From Sphingomonas sp. PL-96 (GTDB lineage: Bacteria > Pseudomonadota > Alphaproteobacteria > Sphingomonadales > Sphingomonadaceae), in assembly GCF_020707215.1 (NCBI RefSeq), contig NZ_JAJFET010000011.1, positions 1 to 64,000 on the forward strand: a stretch of 64,000 nt of DNA. Reading direction: 5' to 3'. The notes below the pieces were generated by a model. The model worked only from the letters and a program-made list of their open reading frames with translations. It made no database searches and was not told the origin of the DNA. Position 1 is the first letter of the stretch. Every line of letters starts with the position of its first letter. Positions 8,146 through 17,381 of the stretch are shown here, one piece after another. Made by a program: the position numbers and the translations under genes.

Positions 8146-8677
8146 AAAGGGAGATGCGCGGCAAGGATCACGAACCGGCTGCCGCGACGAGGGCGTTTGA
8201 GCGCCTACGCGGGGGCGCCTGACAGTATCTCGCAGTTCTTGGCCGTTCGGCTCACCGCGCTGATTTCCGCGGTAGTGCTCGGCAATGCAGGCAACACGCG
8301 CAACGAGCGCTCGGAATTCCGCTCTGACACGCAGCGGAACGCTTGCCGGCGACGGCCGTGACCCAGGAGCATCCGGCCATATGGCGTCGTAACCGAACGG
8401 TTGATGGATCTCTCCCTTGGTTAGAGGGATCGATCTGTGCGACGTCGCTCTTGCCTTTCCCAGGCGGCGAGGCGGTGCTAACGGGCAACCCTACAGGTAC
8501 GTCATTTAACGTACATCATGGTCAGTTATCAAAGGGCGGCCAGCGAATAAATAGAAAAAGGCCGCAAACCGCTTTCAGAAAAGCAGAGACGCCCAAGCCG
8601 AGCAGAACGAAAATGTTTACATAGCAGGCCGCTAATCAAATGCGCGCAGGCCGCGATGATGCAGAAAGACTCTGGGG
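8146..8677. other. Gap upstream of EPS locus I
   Basis: About 530 bp without a supported gene. A short plus-strand stretch at 8153-8221 reads MRGKDHEPAAATRAFERLRGGA and stops. It could be the start of a decayed DUF6118-like plasmid gene, but it is too short to claim. The last 150 bp become more AT-rich and probably hold the promoter for the dehydratase gene at 8678. I cannot place -35/-10 boxes with confidence. Confidence 0.35.
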
Positions 8678-10609
8678 ATGGTTAATCAAATCGCGCGCAT
8701 GTCATTAAGTGCGCTCGATACTCTTACTGGCCTTCGGCGGTCGGCCAGACGGTGGATGGTATTCTCCGCCGACGTTCTGCTCTGTTTCCTGGCCGCTTGG
8801 ATTTCACTGGCGCTACGGCTTGGTGAGTGGCCAAACGACTTTCGCATATTGCTGATATTGACTGCCGTTTCTGTTTGCGTGTGGGCACCGGTTGCTTGGC
8901 GGGTGGGGGTATACCGGAACCTTGTTAGGTTTTCCGGGGCCCGTGCATCGGGGCGCCTTTTCTACTCCTGTGCTTTGTTGGCAGCTGCTCTTGGGGTCAT
9001 TTTCGGAATTCTACAGATACAGGGAATGCCGCGCACCGTATCTGTGATCCACCCCATAATATTCTTCCTACTGATGCTCTTCATCCGGCTGAGCATGCGC
9101 TTTGTCGTGGGGGATCTGCTGCACCTTGAGCCCGGAAAGGGGGCGAGCCGGCGGCGGCTGCTGATCTACGGTGCAGGACGCGGTGGCCAGCAACTCGCAA
9201 ATTCGCTACGTCAAGAGCGGCATTTGACGCTCGTCGGCTATGTCGACGATGATGCGCGGCTAAGCAATCAGCAGATCGACGGATTCACGGTCTGGCATTC
9301 CTCGTCTCTTGATCGCGTTCTTGAAGAACGAAGGGTCGACGAGGTTCTGCTCGCGATACCCAGTGCGTTGCGAGCGCGTCGGCGCGAGATCGTAACTGCT
9401 CTGCAAGGCCGCAAGATACGCGTCCGAATGTTGCCGGGCTTAAGGCAGCTCATCGACGGCCAGGTCACCGTCAGCGACCTTCGCGACGTTCAGGTGGAGG
9501 ATCTGCTCGGACGCGACGCGGTGCTGCCCAGCGAACTGCTGATGGCAAGCTCTCTGCTGAGCAAGAATGTCCTGGTGACAGGCGCGGGCGGATCGATCGG
9601 CAGCGAGCTCTGCCGCCAGATCCTGCGGTCGCGGCCCCGCCGCCTGATCCTTGTCGAGCAATCGGAATATTCGCTGTACGCGATCGAGCGTGAATTGCGG
9701 CAGCTGGCTTTGGTGGAAGGCTATGATGTCGAGCTGGAGCCGGAGCTTGCCGATGTGGCCGACCGGGACTCCGTTGCCCGGATCTTCCGCCGCTGGCAGC
9801 CGGAGAGCGTTTATCATGCGGCGGCCTACAAGCATGTGCCGTTGGTGGAGCGCAATCCGGTCGCGGGTCTGCGGAACAATATCTTCAGCACGCTCCATTG
9901 TGCCCTTGCGGCCGAAGCGGCCGGCGTGGGGCGCTTCATCCTGGTGAGCACCGACAAGGCGGTGCGCCCAACCAATATCATGGGGGCTTCCAAGCGGGTC
10001 TGTGAACTCGTTCTGCAAGCCAGGGCGCAGGAGCAGCAGAATACCCTTTTCACGATGGTGCGCTTCGGAAACGTGCTCGGTTCGAGCGGCTCGGTGGTGC
10101 CTCTGTTCAAGGCGCAGATTGCGGCGGGAGGGCCGGTCACGATCACGCACAAGGACGTCACCCGCTATTTCATGACCATTCCCGAAGCGACGCAATTGGT
10201 GATCCAGGCGGGCGGCATGGCCAAGGGGGGCGAGGTCTTCGTTCTCGACATGGGCCAGCCCGTCCGCATTCGCGACCTCGCCGAGACGATGATCCGGCTT
10301 TCGGGTCTTGCCGTGCGCGATGAAGCGACCCCGGACGGAGATATCGAGATCGTCGAGGTCGGGTTGCGCCCAGGCGAGAAGCTGTACGAAGAGCTCCTGA
10401 TCGGCGGGGATCCCGCACCGACGGACCATTCGCGGATCATGCAGGCGCGGGAAGCGGTGCATCCCTGGGGAAGCTTGTCGGGCATCCTGGAAGAACTTCA
10501 AAGTCATTTGAGCAGGGGGAATGTTGGGAAATCTCTCGATATTCTGCAGCAACTTGTTCCGGAATACAAAAATCCGGAAATCAAGCAGGCTGCTCTTTAT
10601 AAGCTATAA
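8678..10609 (+). CDS. Membrane-bound nucleotide-sugar 4,6-dehydratase (CapD/WbpM/FlaA1 family)
   Basis: A 643-residue protein. Four N-terminal membrane helices (about residues 25-135) are followed by a first Rossmann-like domain (IYGAGRGGQQL near 165). The catalytic SDR domain begins with NVLVTGAGGSIGSELCRQI (about 297). The motif STDKAVRPTNIMGASKR (about 423-437) has Met instead of the usual Tyr, as in the WbpM/FlaA1 SMK triad, so this is not a defect. Members convert UDP-GlcNAc to the 4-keto-6-deoxy sugar, feeding QuiNAc/FucNAc-type residues. ATG at 8678 is used; ATG at 8699 is possible. It leads a same-strand run with the epimerase and dehydrogenase genes (gaps of 27 bp and an overlap), so the three are probably one operon. 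Confidence 0.88.
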   Translation: MVNQIARMSLSALDTLTGLRRSARRWMVFSADVLLCFLAAWISLALRLGEWPNDFRILLILTAVSVCVWAPVAWRVGVYRNLVRFSGARASGRLFYSCALLAAALGVIFGILQIQGMPRTVSVIHPIIFFLLMLFIRLSMRFVVGDLLHLEPGKGASRRRLLIYGAGRGGQQLANSLRQERHLTLVGYVDDDARLSNQQIDGFTVWHSSSLDRVLEERRVDEVLLAIPSALRARRREIVTALQGRKIRVRMLPGLRQLIDGQVTVSDLRDVQVEDLLGRDAVLPSELLMASSLLSKNVLVTGAGGSIGSELCRQILRSRPRRLILVEQSEYSLYAIERELRQLALVEGYDVELEPELADVADRDSVARIFRRWQPESVYHAAAYKHVPLVERNPVAGLRNNIFSTLHCALAAEAAGVGRFILVSTDKAVRPTNIMGASKRVCELVLQARAQEQQNTLFTMVRFGNVLGSSGSVVPLFKAQIAAGGPVTITHKDVTRYFMTIPEATQLVIQAGGMAKGGEVFVLDMGQPVRIRDLAETMIRLSGLAVRDEATPDGDIEIVEVGLRPGEKLYEELLIGGDPAPTDHSRIMQAREAVHPWGSLSGILEELQSHLSRGNVGKSLDILQQLVPEYKNPEIKQAALYKL

Positions 10610-10636
10610 AACTATTTAAGCTGGGTGAGATAACGC

Positions 10637-11677
10637 GTGGATAGCAGCGTAGTGAAGGAAAGCCCGCGGCGGATATTCGTCACGGGAACGGCAGGGTTTA
10701 TCGGATTCCACTTGTCCAAGTTGTTGTTGGACGAAGGCTTTGTCGTTGCCGGATACGACGGCATGACGGACTATTATGATGTCCGGCTGAAGCAGCGGCG
10801 TCACGAGGAACTCCGGAAAAGCCCCAATTTCTCCGCTACGGAAGGGATGCTCGAGGACCAGGCTCTGCTGGACGCGACCATCGATGCGTTCGCGCCCGAC
10901 GTGATCGTCCATCTCGCGGCCCAGGCGGGCGTGCGCTATAGCCTCGAAAATCCCCGCGCCTATCTCGACAGCAACGTTATCGGCACCTTCAATGTCATGG
11001 AGGCTGCGCGTCGCAACGCGGTTCAGCACCTTCTGATGGCCTCCACCTCGTCCGTCTATGGTGCGAACGAGGAAATGCCGTTCACCGAAACGGAAAAGGC
11101 GGACACGCAGCTCACGATCTACGCGGCCACCAAGAAGGCCAATGAGTCCATGGCGCATGCCTATGCGCATCTGTGGAACCTGCCGACGACGATGTTCCGC
11201 TTCTTCACGGTCTATGGCCCGTACGGACGCCCCGACCTTGCGCTGTATAAGTTCGTGGACGCGATGCTCGATGGGCGTCCGATCGACATCTACAACCACG
11301 GCGACATGTACCGCGACTTCACCTATGTCGCCGATCTTGTCCGTGCGATCCGCCTGTTGTTCGATGCGGTGCCCGAGCGCCCGGCCTCGCGCGCGGACAT
11401 CGTTCCGGGGGACTCGCTCAGCCCGGTTGCGCCGTTCCGCATCGTCAACATCGGCAACAACGACAAGGTACGCCTGCTCGACTTCGTCGATGCGATCGAG
11501 GAGAGCTTGGGCATCAAGGCGATCCGCAACTACATGCCGATGCAGACAGGCGACGTGCCCGCGACCTGGGCCGATGCCTCGCTGCTCGAACGGCTCACCG
11601 GATATCGCCCGGCCACCGACTTCCGCGACGGCATCGCAAACTTCGTCGCGTGGTTCCGCGACTATTCGGGAAAATGA
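10637..11677 (+). CDS. NAD-dependent epimerase, UDP-glucuronate 4-epimerase-like
   Basis: An extended SDR of 346 aa, usual for the family. It has the NAD-binding motif [14 protein letters not shown] near the N-terminus, [13 protein letters not shown] (typical of UDP-glucuronate epimerases), a catalytic Ser/Thr region STSSVYG, and [11 protein letters not shown] carrying the YxxxK pair. It would interconvert UDP-glucuronic and UDP-galacturonic acid, or N-acetylated versions given the neighbouring dehydrogenase. The start is a GTG preceded by GGTGAG. Its stop overlaps the start of the next gene (ATGA). Family certain, exact substrate inferred. Confidence 0.85.
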   Translation: MDSSVVKESPRRIFVTGTAGFIGFHLSKLLLDEGFVVAGYDGMTDYYDVRLKQRRHEELRKSPNFSATEGMLEDQALLDATIDAFAPDVIVHLAAQAGVRYSLENPRAYLDSNVIGTFNVMEAARRNAVQHLLMASTSSVYGANEEMPFTETEKADTQLTIYAATKKANESMAHAYAHLWNLPTTMFRFFTVYGPYGRPDLALYKFVDAMLDGRPIDIYNHGDMYRDFTYVADLVRAIRLLFDAVPERPASRADIVPGDSLSPVAPFRIVNIGNNDKVRLLDFVDAIEESLGIKAIRNYMPMQTGDVPATWADASLLERLTGYRPATDFRDGIANFVAWFRDYSGK

Positions 11678-12981
11678 TCATGGATCGCACAGACATGGCA
11701 ACGCCGGCTTCGCTCGAGGACCTCAGGGTCGCGGTCATCGGGCTTGGCTACGTCGGGCTGCCGCTCGCGGTGGAGTTTGGCCGCATTCGCGACGTGGTCG
11801 GCTTCGACATCAATCAATCGCGGATAGAGGCGCTGCGGCGCGGCGAGGATACGACGCTCGAAACCGATGCCGACGAACTAGCGGCAGCGAAGGGCTTGCG
11901 CTTCTCGACGGATCCTGCGGATTTGGCCGGGTGCAACCTGTACATCGTGACCGTCCCCACCCCGATCGACGAGCACCGGCGTCCCGACCTGACGCCGCTG
12001 ATCAAGGCGTCGGAGACCGTCGGAAAGGTGCTGAAGCGCGGCGACATCGTCGTCTATGAATCGACCGTCTATCCCGGCGCGACCGAGGAGGACTGCGTTC
12101 CGGTGCTCGAGCGCCTTTCCGGGCTCAAGTACAATCACGACTTCTTCTGTGGTTACAGCCCGGAGCGGATCAACCCGGGCGACAAGGAGCATCGCCTGCC
12201 GACGATCCGCAAGGTGACTTCTGGCTCGACGCCGGAGATCGCGACGCTGGTCGACAGCCTCTATGCCACGATCATCACGGCTGGTACCTACAAGGCGGAA
12301 ACGATCCGCGTCGCCGAGGCGGCCAAGGTCATCGAGAACACGCAACGCGACCTCAACATCGCGCTGATCAACGAACTCGCGATCATCTTCAACCGCATGG
12401 GTATCGATACCGAGGCCGTGCTCAAGGCCGCGGGTACGAAGTGGAACTTCCTGCCGTTCCGCCCAGGCCTGGTCGGCGGCCACTGCATCGGCGTCGATCC
12501 ATATTATTTGACGCATAAGGCAGAGGCGATGGGGTATCACCCCGAAGTTATCCTTGCTGGGCGCCGGATTAACGACGGCATGGGCGCCTATATCGCCGGC
12601 CGGATGGTGAAGGCGATGCTCAAGCGCCGCATCCAGGTTGACGGCGCCCGCGTGCTGGTCCTCGGTTTGGCGTTCAAGGAGAACTGCCCGGATCTGCGCA
12701 ATACCAAGGTCATCGACGTGGTAAGCGAGCTGCGCGACTATGGCATCGTCGCGGACGTGTACGATCCCTGGGTGTCGGCGGACGAGGCACACCACGAATA
12801 TGGGCTGGAACTGATCGAGAACCCGGAAGCCGGCTGCTACGATGGGATCGTGCTTGCTGTCGCGCACCGCGAATTCGCTGAGCTCGGTGCCGACGGCATT
12901 CGGGCGTTCGGACAGCCGGGCCATATTCTCTATGACTTGAAATACAGTCTTCCGGCCGAAGCGGCCGATATCCGGCTTTGA
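11674..12981 (+). CDS. Nucleotide-sugar 6-dehydrogenase (TviB/WbpA-like)
   Basis: Oxidises the C6 hydroxyl of a UDP-hexose or UDP-HexNAc to a uronic acid with two NAD. The N-terminal Rossmann fold shows [18 protein letters not shown]. The middle has [13 protein letters not shown] and [22 protein letters not shown]. The catalytic cysteine lies in [12 protein letters not shown] (about residue 271). The C-terminal domain has [16 protein letters not shown]. The NTQRDLN/KWNF style resembles TviB/WbpA (UDP-GlcNAc or UDP-GalNAc) more than UDP-glucose dehydrogenase. I chose ATG 11674 because it overlaps the upstream stop; GTG 11650 would overlap further. With its neighbours it would make an acidic, possibly N-acetylated, sugar donor. 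Confidence 0.87.
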   Translation: MIMDRTDMATPASLEDLRVAVIGLGYVGLPLAVEFGRIRDVVGFDINQSRIEALRRGEDTTLETDADELAAAKGLRFSTDPADLAGCNLYIVTVPTPIDEHRRPDLTPLIKASETVGKVLKRGDIVVYESTVYPGATEEDCVPVLERLSGLKYNHDFFCGYSPERINPGDKEHRLPTIRKVTSGSTPEIATLVDSLYATIITAGTYKAETIRVAEAAKVIENTQRDLNIALINELAIIFNRMGIDTEAVLKAAGTKWNFLPFRPGLVGGHCIGVDPYYLTHKAEAMGYHPEVILAGRRINDGMGAYIAGRMVKAMLKRRIQVDGARVLVLGLAFKENCPDLRNTKVIDVVSELRDYGIVADVYDPWVSADEAHHEYGLELIENPEAGCYDGIVLAVAHREFAELGADGIRAFGQPGHILYDLKYSLPAEAADIRL

Positions 12982-13121
12982 GTATTGGCCGGGTGCTCTG
13001 GGACAGTATGTTAGCCGTGGCGTGCTGCCACGGCTCAGTCCGCGGACGCGCTCGGCCGTAGTTTTTCCTGCTAGCGCGACGTGGGGTCGACAGCACCGCA
13101 CGTCTTTCAGTAAATCGGCAT

Positions 13122-14513
13122 ATGTGTACGCGGCGCGCATCGATGCAGGCCTTTCTAGCGCTTATCAGCGCCTCGACGTCGATGGCCGCTCGAAGTCCGG
13201 TGGCCGCGACACTCACCCCGGAGCAATTCGGTGCAAGGGGTGACGGTCGCACGGACGATAGCGCTGCCTTTGCGGCCCTCAGCGATGCAATCAATGCCGC
13301 CGGCGGCGGCACGATCGCACTTAGGCCGACCACGTACCTGGTGGGTACACTCGGCCCGGATCTTGTGCCGCGGCGCCTGCTGGAGATCCGGGGCTGCTCT
13401 AGCGCTGTAAGGATCAACGGCAATGGAGCCGTCCTGCGTTGTGCGTCGCGCCAACCATATGGCGCTTTCACGCAGGAGCTGAGGCCCATCACTGAACCGG
13501 CCAAGAAGGGTGATGGACGGCTCTTGTTGAGGCCATATGCTGCCATGGTGCTCGTTGAGGACTGTTCCGGGCCGGTTGCCATTGAGAATCTGGAGCTGGA
13601 CGGAAACGTCTCCGGTCTGCGCATCGGTGGTCCGCATGGCGGAGATAGTTGGCAGATCGGCTGCTGGGGCGTCGGTTTGCGCAACAACGGCGGCTCAGAG
13701 CGCATCGTGAATGTCTGGGCGCACGATCAGGCGCAAGACGGCTTCTACATCGACGGGGTGGACAGCGATGCGCCCCGCGTCACGCGGGAGCTGATCCGGC
13801 TTCGCGCGCACCGTAACGCGCGGCAGGGGCTTAGTTTGGTAGGCGGACGCGGCTACACGGTCACCGCATCTGAGTTTGCTCAGACCGGACGAAAGTCGAT
13901 CCACAGCGCTCCTGCGGCGGGAGTCGATATCGAGGCGCAGCGGGGGAAGCAGATCCGCAGGATCCGCTTTGCTGATTGTACGTTCTCCGACAATCATGGG
14001 TGCGGCCTTGTCGCGGACAGCGGTGACAGCGCTGACCTGAGTTTTAGCCGGTGTACGTTCGTCGGTACGACGAACTGGTCGGTCTGGGCTCGTAAGCCTG
14101 CCATGGTCTTTGAGCATTGCCGCTTCGTCGGCTCGATCGTCCATGGATTTGCGGACCCGAGCCCTGCGCGAGCAACGCGCTTCAGCGACTGCGTTTTTAC
14201 AGATGAGCCTGCTCTCTCCCCAACCGGCATGGTGTACCTGCGAAAGAACATCATTGCCCACCTGCCGTATGCACAGAACGTGTTGTTCGATCGCTGCCGC
14301 TTCAGGCTGCGGCATGGTGGCGTGCTGCCCTGGAGTGTCGGACCCATCTGGCGGGACTGCAGCATGTCGCAAACAAGCAAGCAGATCGCCCACACGCGCG
14401 GAACCTTCAAAGGTACCAACCGCATCGATGGGCCGGTCTCTACCGCCAAATCGGTGATCGAAGGGATGCTGTATCTGAACGGCAGGCTCCTGCCCCGATC
14501 AGGTGCGCGATAG
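13122..14513 (+). CDS. Secreted right-handed beta-helix protein (pectate lyase-like fold)
   Basis: 463 residues. An N-terminal export signal carries a twin-arginine-like start (TRRASMQAFLALISAS), with cleavage likely near residue 28. The next segment, FGARGDGRTDDSAAFAALSDAINAAGGGTIAL, is the classic opening of Pectate_lyase_3/GH28-type beta-helices. Repeating short strands (for example FADCTFSDNHGCGLVADSGDSADLSFSRCTFVG) fill the rest. Such proteins in EPS loci are often glycan lyases, hydrolases or epimerases that trim the polymer. No catalytic residues can be named. It lies at the end of the plus-strand run, 140 bp after the dehydrogenase, facing a minus-strand polymerase gene. Confidence 0.75.
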   Translation: MCTRRASMQAFLALISASTSMAARSPVAATLTPEQFGARGDGRTDDSAAFAALSDAINAAGGGTIALRPTTYLVGTLGPDLVPRRLLEIRGCSSAVRINGNGAVLRCASRQPYGAFTQELRPITEPAKKGDGRLLLRPYAAMVLVEDCSGPVAIENLELDGNVSGLRIGGPHGGDSWQIGCWGVGLRNNGGSERIVNVWAHDQAQDGFYIDGVDSDAPRVTRELIRLRAHRNARQGLSLVGGRGYTVTASEFAQTGRKSIHSAPAAGVDIEAQRGKQIRRIRFADCTFSDNHGCGLVADSGDSADLSFSRCTFVGTTNWSVWARKPAMVFEHCRFVGSIVHGFADPSPARATRFSDCVFTDEPALSPTGMVYLRKNIIAHLPYAQNVLFDRCRFRLRHGGVLPWSVGPIWRDCSMSQTSKQIAHTRGTFKGTNRIDGPVSTAKSVIEGMLYLNGRLLPRSGAR

Positions 14514-14707
14514 AGCGAATACCAAGAAGAGTGCGCATTCAGGCCTCGCCATTGCCTAGGGAACGCGCTGCCGCGATCAGGAGGCAAACAGCCGTCGACG
14601 TCTCCCTCTCTGTTGAAGGCGCAGCTCGTCACTTAGCCAATGTTGACCTCATCTTCAGGAGCGAAGGACCTCAAGCACTTTTAGCAGTTTGGGAGTGTCC
14701 GCGCCGC

Positions 14708-15781
14708 TTAGCGAAGGCCTCTCGAATAAGTTGGCTCTTCATAGAGCCAGTTCTGATATGGAACATAGCAAATTTCGAAATTGTTGCTGGTCGATGTCCA
14801 TACATATAAAAATGCCAGAAACCCAAGGCTGATCACAGGCGCAAGCACCCGGCCAGGACGAAATCCCTCCAAATGTGCCGTCCGTGCAAATATCATCGCT
14901 TGGATGGGGATGAGATAATATCCAAGGCGGTCTGCGATAACCGACGACAGGGGCAGGATCAAAACCAAGCCGATCAGGGCGCCCGATCCGTATACAGCGA
15001 GCGGATAGTCACCGGGATACTCTTCGCGCCACTGTCTACGGAGAAGCAAAAAGAAGAAAATTCCGCTCACGGCCAGCATTGCCAAACGGTAGACTGCTCC
15101 GTTGGCATCGTAGCCGGTGTCTACGTATCGATCGATTGCCTGTTGACCGGCTGCGCCGAGCACAACCAAGCTTACGGCAGGCACAGAAAGAAGGCCCATA
15201 GTAACGATACGTGCGGTCGGTGTGAGGCGCTTGATCCCCAGCGGAGCTAGAATTACGAACACCAAGGCGCTGTTATGCAGCGAGGCGGCAACGGCAACCA
15301 TGAAAACATACCGCTTCCATCTTCCAGCCATCAGACATGTTACTGCATAACACATGATGCCGATAGCGGCGCCCTGCCGGATACCGGACATCGGCATGTT
15401 GATGATCAGCACCGGGAAAAGCAGCGCCATGAAAAATGCGGGATTTGGCTGCCGCCTGGCGAGGCTGTGGACGCCAAAGAAGAATATCGCCGCGGTGATC
15501 ACGTTGATCCACGGGAAGTATATATCCGATGCGGACAGGGCGTATATCATCGCCCACCACCCCGGTTCACTGTCCTTTAAAGATTCCGTTAGGCCGAGAA
15601 GGTAGGCTTTGTCATATTGAACGGCGTACCCCTCCCAGTCGCAGCCAACCTCATATCTGAACGCGACAAACGCGAACAGCGCAATTGAGGCGAAGTAGTA
15701 AAGCCTTTTCCGGGCAACAAGACTGGGTTCCGCTAAGTGAGAGGCAGCGAACAGAAGCAATGCAATCGTAAAGTAAACCAT
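14708..15781 (-). CDS. EpsG-family polysaccharide polymerase (membrane)
   Basis: 357 residues with about ten hydrophobic helices. Features typical of EpsG/Wzy-like proteins are FRYEVGCDWEGYAVQYDKA near residue 45, PGWWAMIYAL, and MPMSGIRQGAAIGIMCYA followed by LHNSALVFVIL. Members polymerise EPS repeat units. The gene is visibly more AT-rich than its neighbours, which suggests independent acquisition. It is last in a minus-strand set (glycosyltransferase, flippase, polymerase), 205 bp after the flippase. A GGTGG-rich Shine-Dalgarno lies just before the ATG. Confidence 0.82.
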   Translation of the reverse strand: MVYFTIALLLFAASHLAEPSLVARKRLYYFASIALFAFVAFRYEVGCDWEGYAVQYDKAYLLGLTESLKDSEPGWWAMIYALSASDIYFPWINVITAAIFFFGVHSLARRQPNPAFFMALLFPVLIINMPMSGIRQGAAIGIMCYAVTCLMAGRWKRYVFMVAVAASLHNSALVFVILAPLGIKRLTPTARIVTMGLLSVPAVSLVVLGAAGQQAIDRYVDTGYDANGAVYRLAMLAVSGIFFFLLLRRQWREEYPGDYPLAVYGSGALIGLVLILPLSSVIADRLGYYLIPIQAMIFARTAHLEGFRPGRVLAPVISLGFLAFLYVWTSTSNNFEICYVPYQNWLYEEPTYSRGLR

Positions 15782-15986
15782 TATTCCACCACTGCCGCTA
15801 TATTCCAGATCACCGAGGAGCGTGTTGGCGCTGCGCTATTATCGACCCAGCGCAATTCGGCCGGGAAGATGCGGACATTGCGACCCGCGGCGAGTCCCGG
15901 GTCGCGCGCCGCGCCGTTCACAATGCGGAGCCTGGGCAAACAGGCGAGACCGGACTAGCCTTATCAGGGGAAGGTTCATGGTTGCG

Positions 15987-17381
15987 TCATTCTGCCGGGG
16001 TTGGGCGAGCGGAGCGGAGCAGGGTCAGCACGCCGAGCAGGCCAGGCTGCAGACCCAGTGTTGCCGTCGATCGCCAGCTCATGAAAAAGCCCCGTGAGAC
16101 CGAGCCTGCGAGCATACCGATCGCGACGCCGGAAGCGCCGTACCGATCAACCAGCAGCAAACTGAGTACAGTAGTAAACGCCAGTCCGAGCAGGAAACCG
16201 AAGGTGACGCTACCCTCCTCATTCGTCATGTTAAGCAGCGCCTGATTAGCTCCGAACAGGGCCGTGGCGAAGTGGGCGAGGGCCAGGATGATCATGGGCA
16301 GCCAGGCATCGCCATACTCGGGCCCGAACACCGCGACGACCAGCGGGGTACCTGCTGCCAGTAGAATAGCGATCAGCCCACCCGTCCCGAGGATAGACGC
16401 GATCGCGGCGCCTGCCATCAGCCGTTGCAAGCGGCGCTTCTCTGCCAGTGCATGAAATCGGGCGATATAAGGCGCTATAATGAGGTTGATGACGGTGATG
16501 GGTAAGCCGAAGAACAACGCGGTAGCAGCCGCAACGCGGAAGTAACCGGTCTCGGCGGGTAGGGCATTGAAGCTGATCAGCATGATGCCAACTTGCGCGT
16601 CCAGCGTTCGCAGCAACTCGGTCGCGAACATGGGCAGGCTTGCGCCAAGCCACGTCCTCGGTTGATAAACCCCCATATGGCTTCCAAGTCGCAGAGGCAA
16701 ATAGCGGAGGATGGCCAGCAACAGCAGGATAAGAGCGGCTATGGCTGTCATCATGTTCAGCCCTAGGGCGCGTGCTGCAGACATTGTCCTGGTGAAGTGC
16801 ATCACAAGGAACAAGGCCCCAGCGAACAGGCCTGGACGCAGCAGTGCGTCGAAGGAGCTTGCGAGAACGACATTGCCCATTCCACGCAGCACGCCCGAGC
16901 CGAACGAGATCAATGCATAAATCGGCACGATCAGCAGCAACCATGCATAAGCATCATGTTCTGCGGACCACGACGGCATCCAGTGCAACGCCGGAAATGC
17001 GACAATCAACGTCAGCAGGCTTGCTATGACAACACCTACTGAGAGCCCGACGAGCGTTCCTTTAAAGGCCGGCAGGTCAACCCTTGAGGAATGCACTGCC
17101 AGCTCGCGAACCACGAGTTGGGTGAAGCCGAACTGGCAAGGCACCGATAGAAGCGCCACGAGTGCCATGATCGTGCCGTACAGGCCGTACTGCTCCGGCC
17201 CGAGATAGCGGGCCAACTGAACGCCAACTCCAAAGGCCATTGCTGTTCCGAGTAAGCGTACCCCAGTGCTGCCGATGGCGGCGCGCGCGATTTCTCGGCC
17301 GAGCCGGCCCCCCAACCCAATGCGAGAGAGCAGGGATGCTGGGCCGTCGAGTTCGGGGGGTGGTGGCGAACCGACACTCAT
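15987..17381 (-). CDS. Wzx-type oligosaccharide flippase
   Basis: 464 residues with 12-14 hydrophobic segments. The N-terminal signature is STGVRLLGTAMAFGVGVQLARYLGPEQYGLYGTIMALVALLSVPCQFGFTQLVVRELA, typical of the polysaccharide transporter superfamily. It moves the lipid-linked repeat unit across the inner membrane. The frame is open further upstream, but I start at the ATG 17381 (MSVGSPPPPELD) because it overlaps the upstream stop (ATGA) and the longer N-terminus is an Arg-rich shadow of the glycosyltransferase gene. It is coupled to that gene and followed by the EpsG polymerase, a logical Wzx/Wzy pair. Confidence 0.87.
   Translation of the reverse strand: MSVGSPPPPELDGPASLLSRIGLGGRLGREIARAAIGSTGVRLLGTAMAFGVGVQLARYLGPEQYGLYGTIMALVALLSVPCQFGFTQLVVRELAVHSSRVDLPAFKGTLVGLSVGVVIASLLTLIVAFPALHWMPSWSAEHDAYAWLLLIVPIYALISFGSGVLRGMGNVVLASSFDALLRPGLFAGALFLVMHFTRTMSAARALGLNMMTAIAALILLLLAILRYLPLRLGSHMGVYQPRTWLGASLPMFATELLRTLDAQVGIMLISFNALPAETGYFRVAAATALFFGLPITVINLIIAPYIARFHALAEKRRLQRLMAGAAIASILGTGGLIAILLAAGTPLVVAVFGPEYGDAWLPMIILALAHFATALFGANQALLNMTNEEGSVTFGFLLGLAFTTVLSLLLVDRYGASGVAIGMLAGSVSRGFFMSWRSTATLGLQPGLLGVLTLLRSARPTPAE

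Noticed and set aside
8343-8624. 93-codon frame upstream of EPS locus I
   Set aside because: No Shine-Dalgarno, no domain, atypical composition; probably chance in the promoter-proximal gap.
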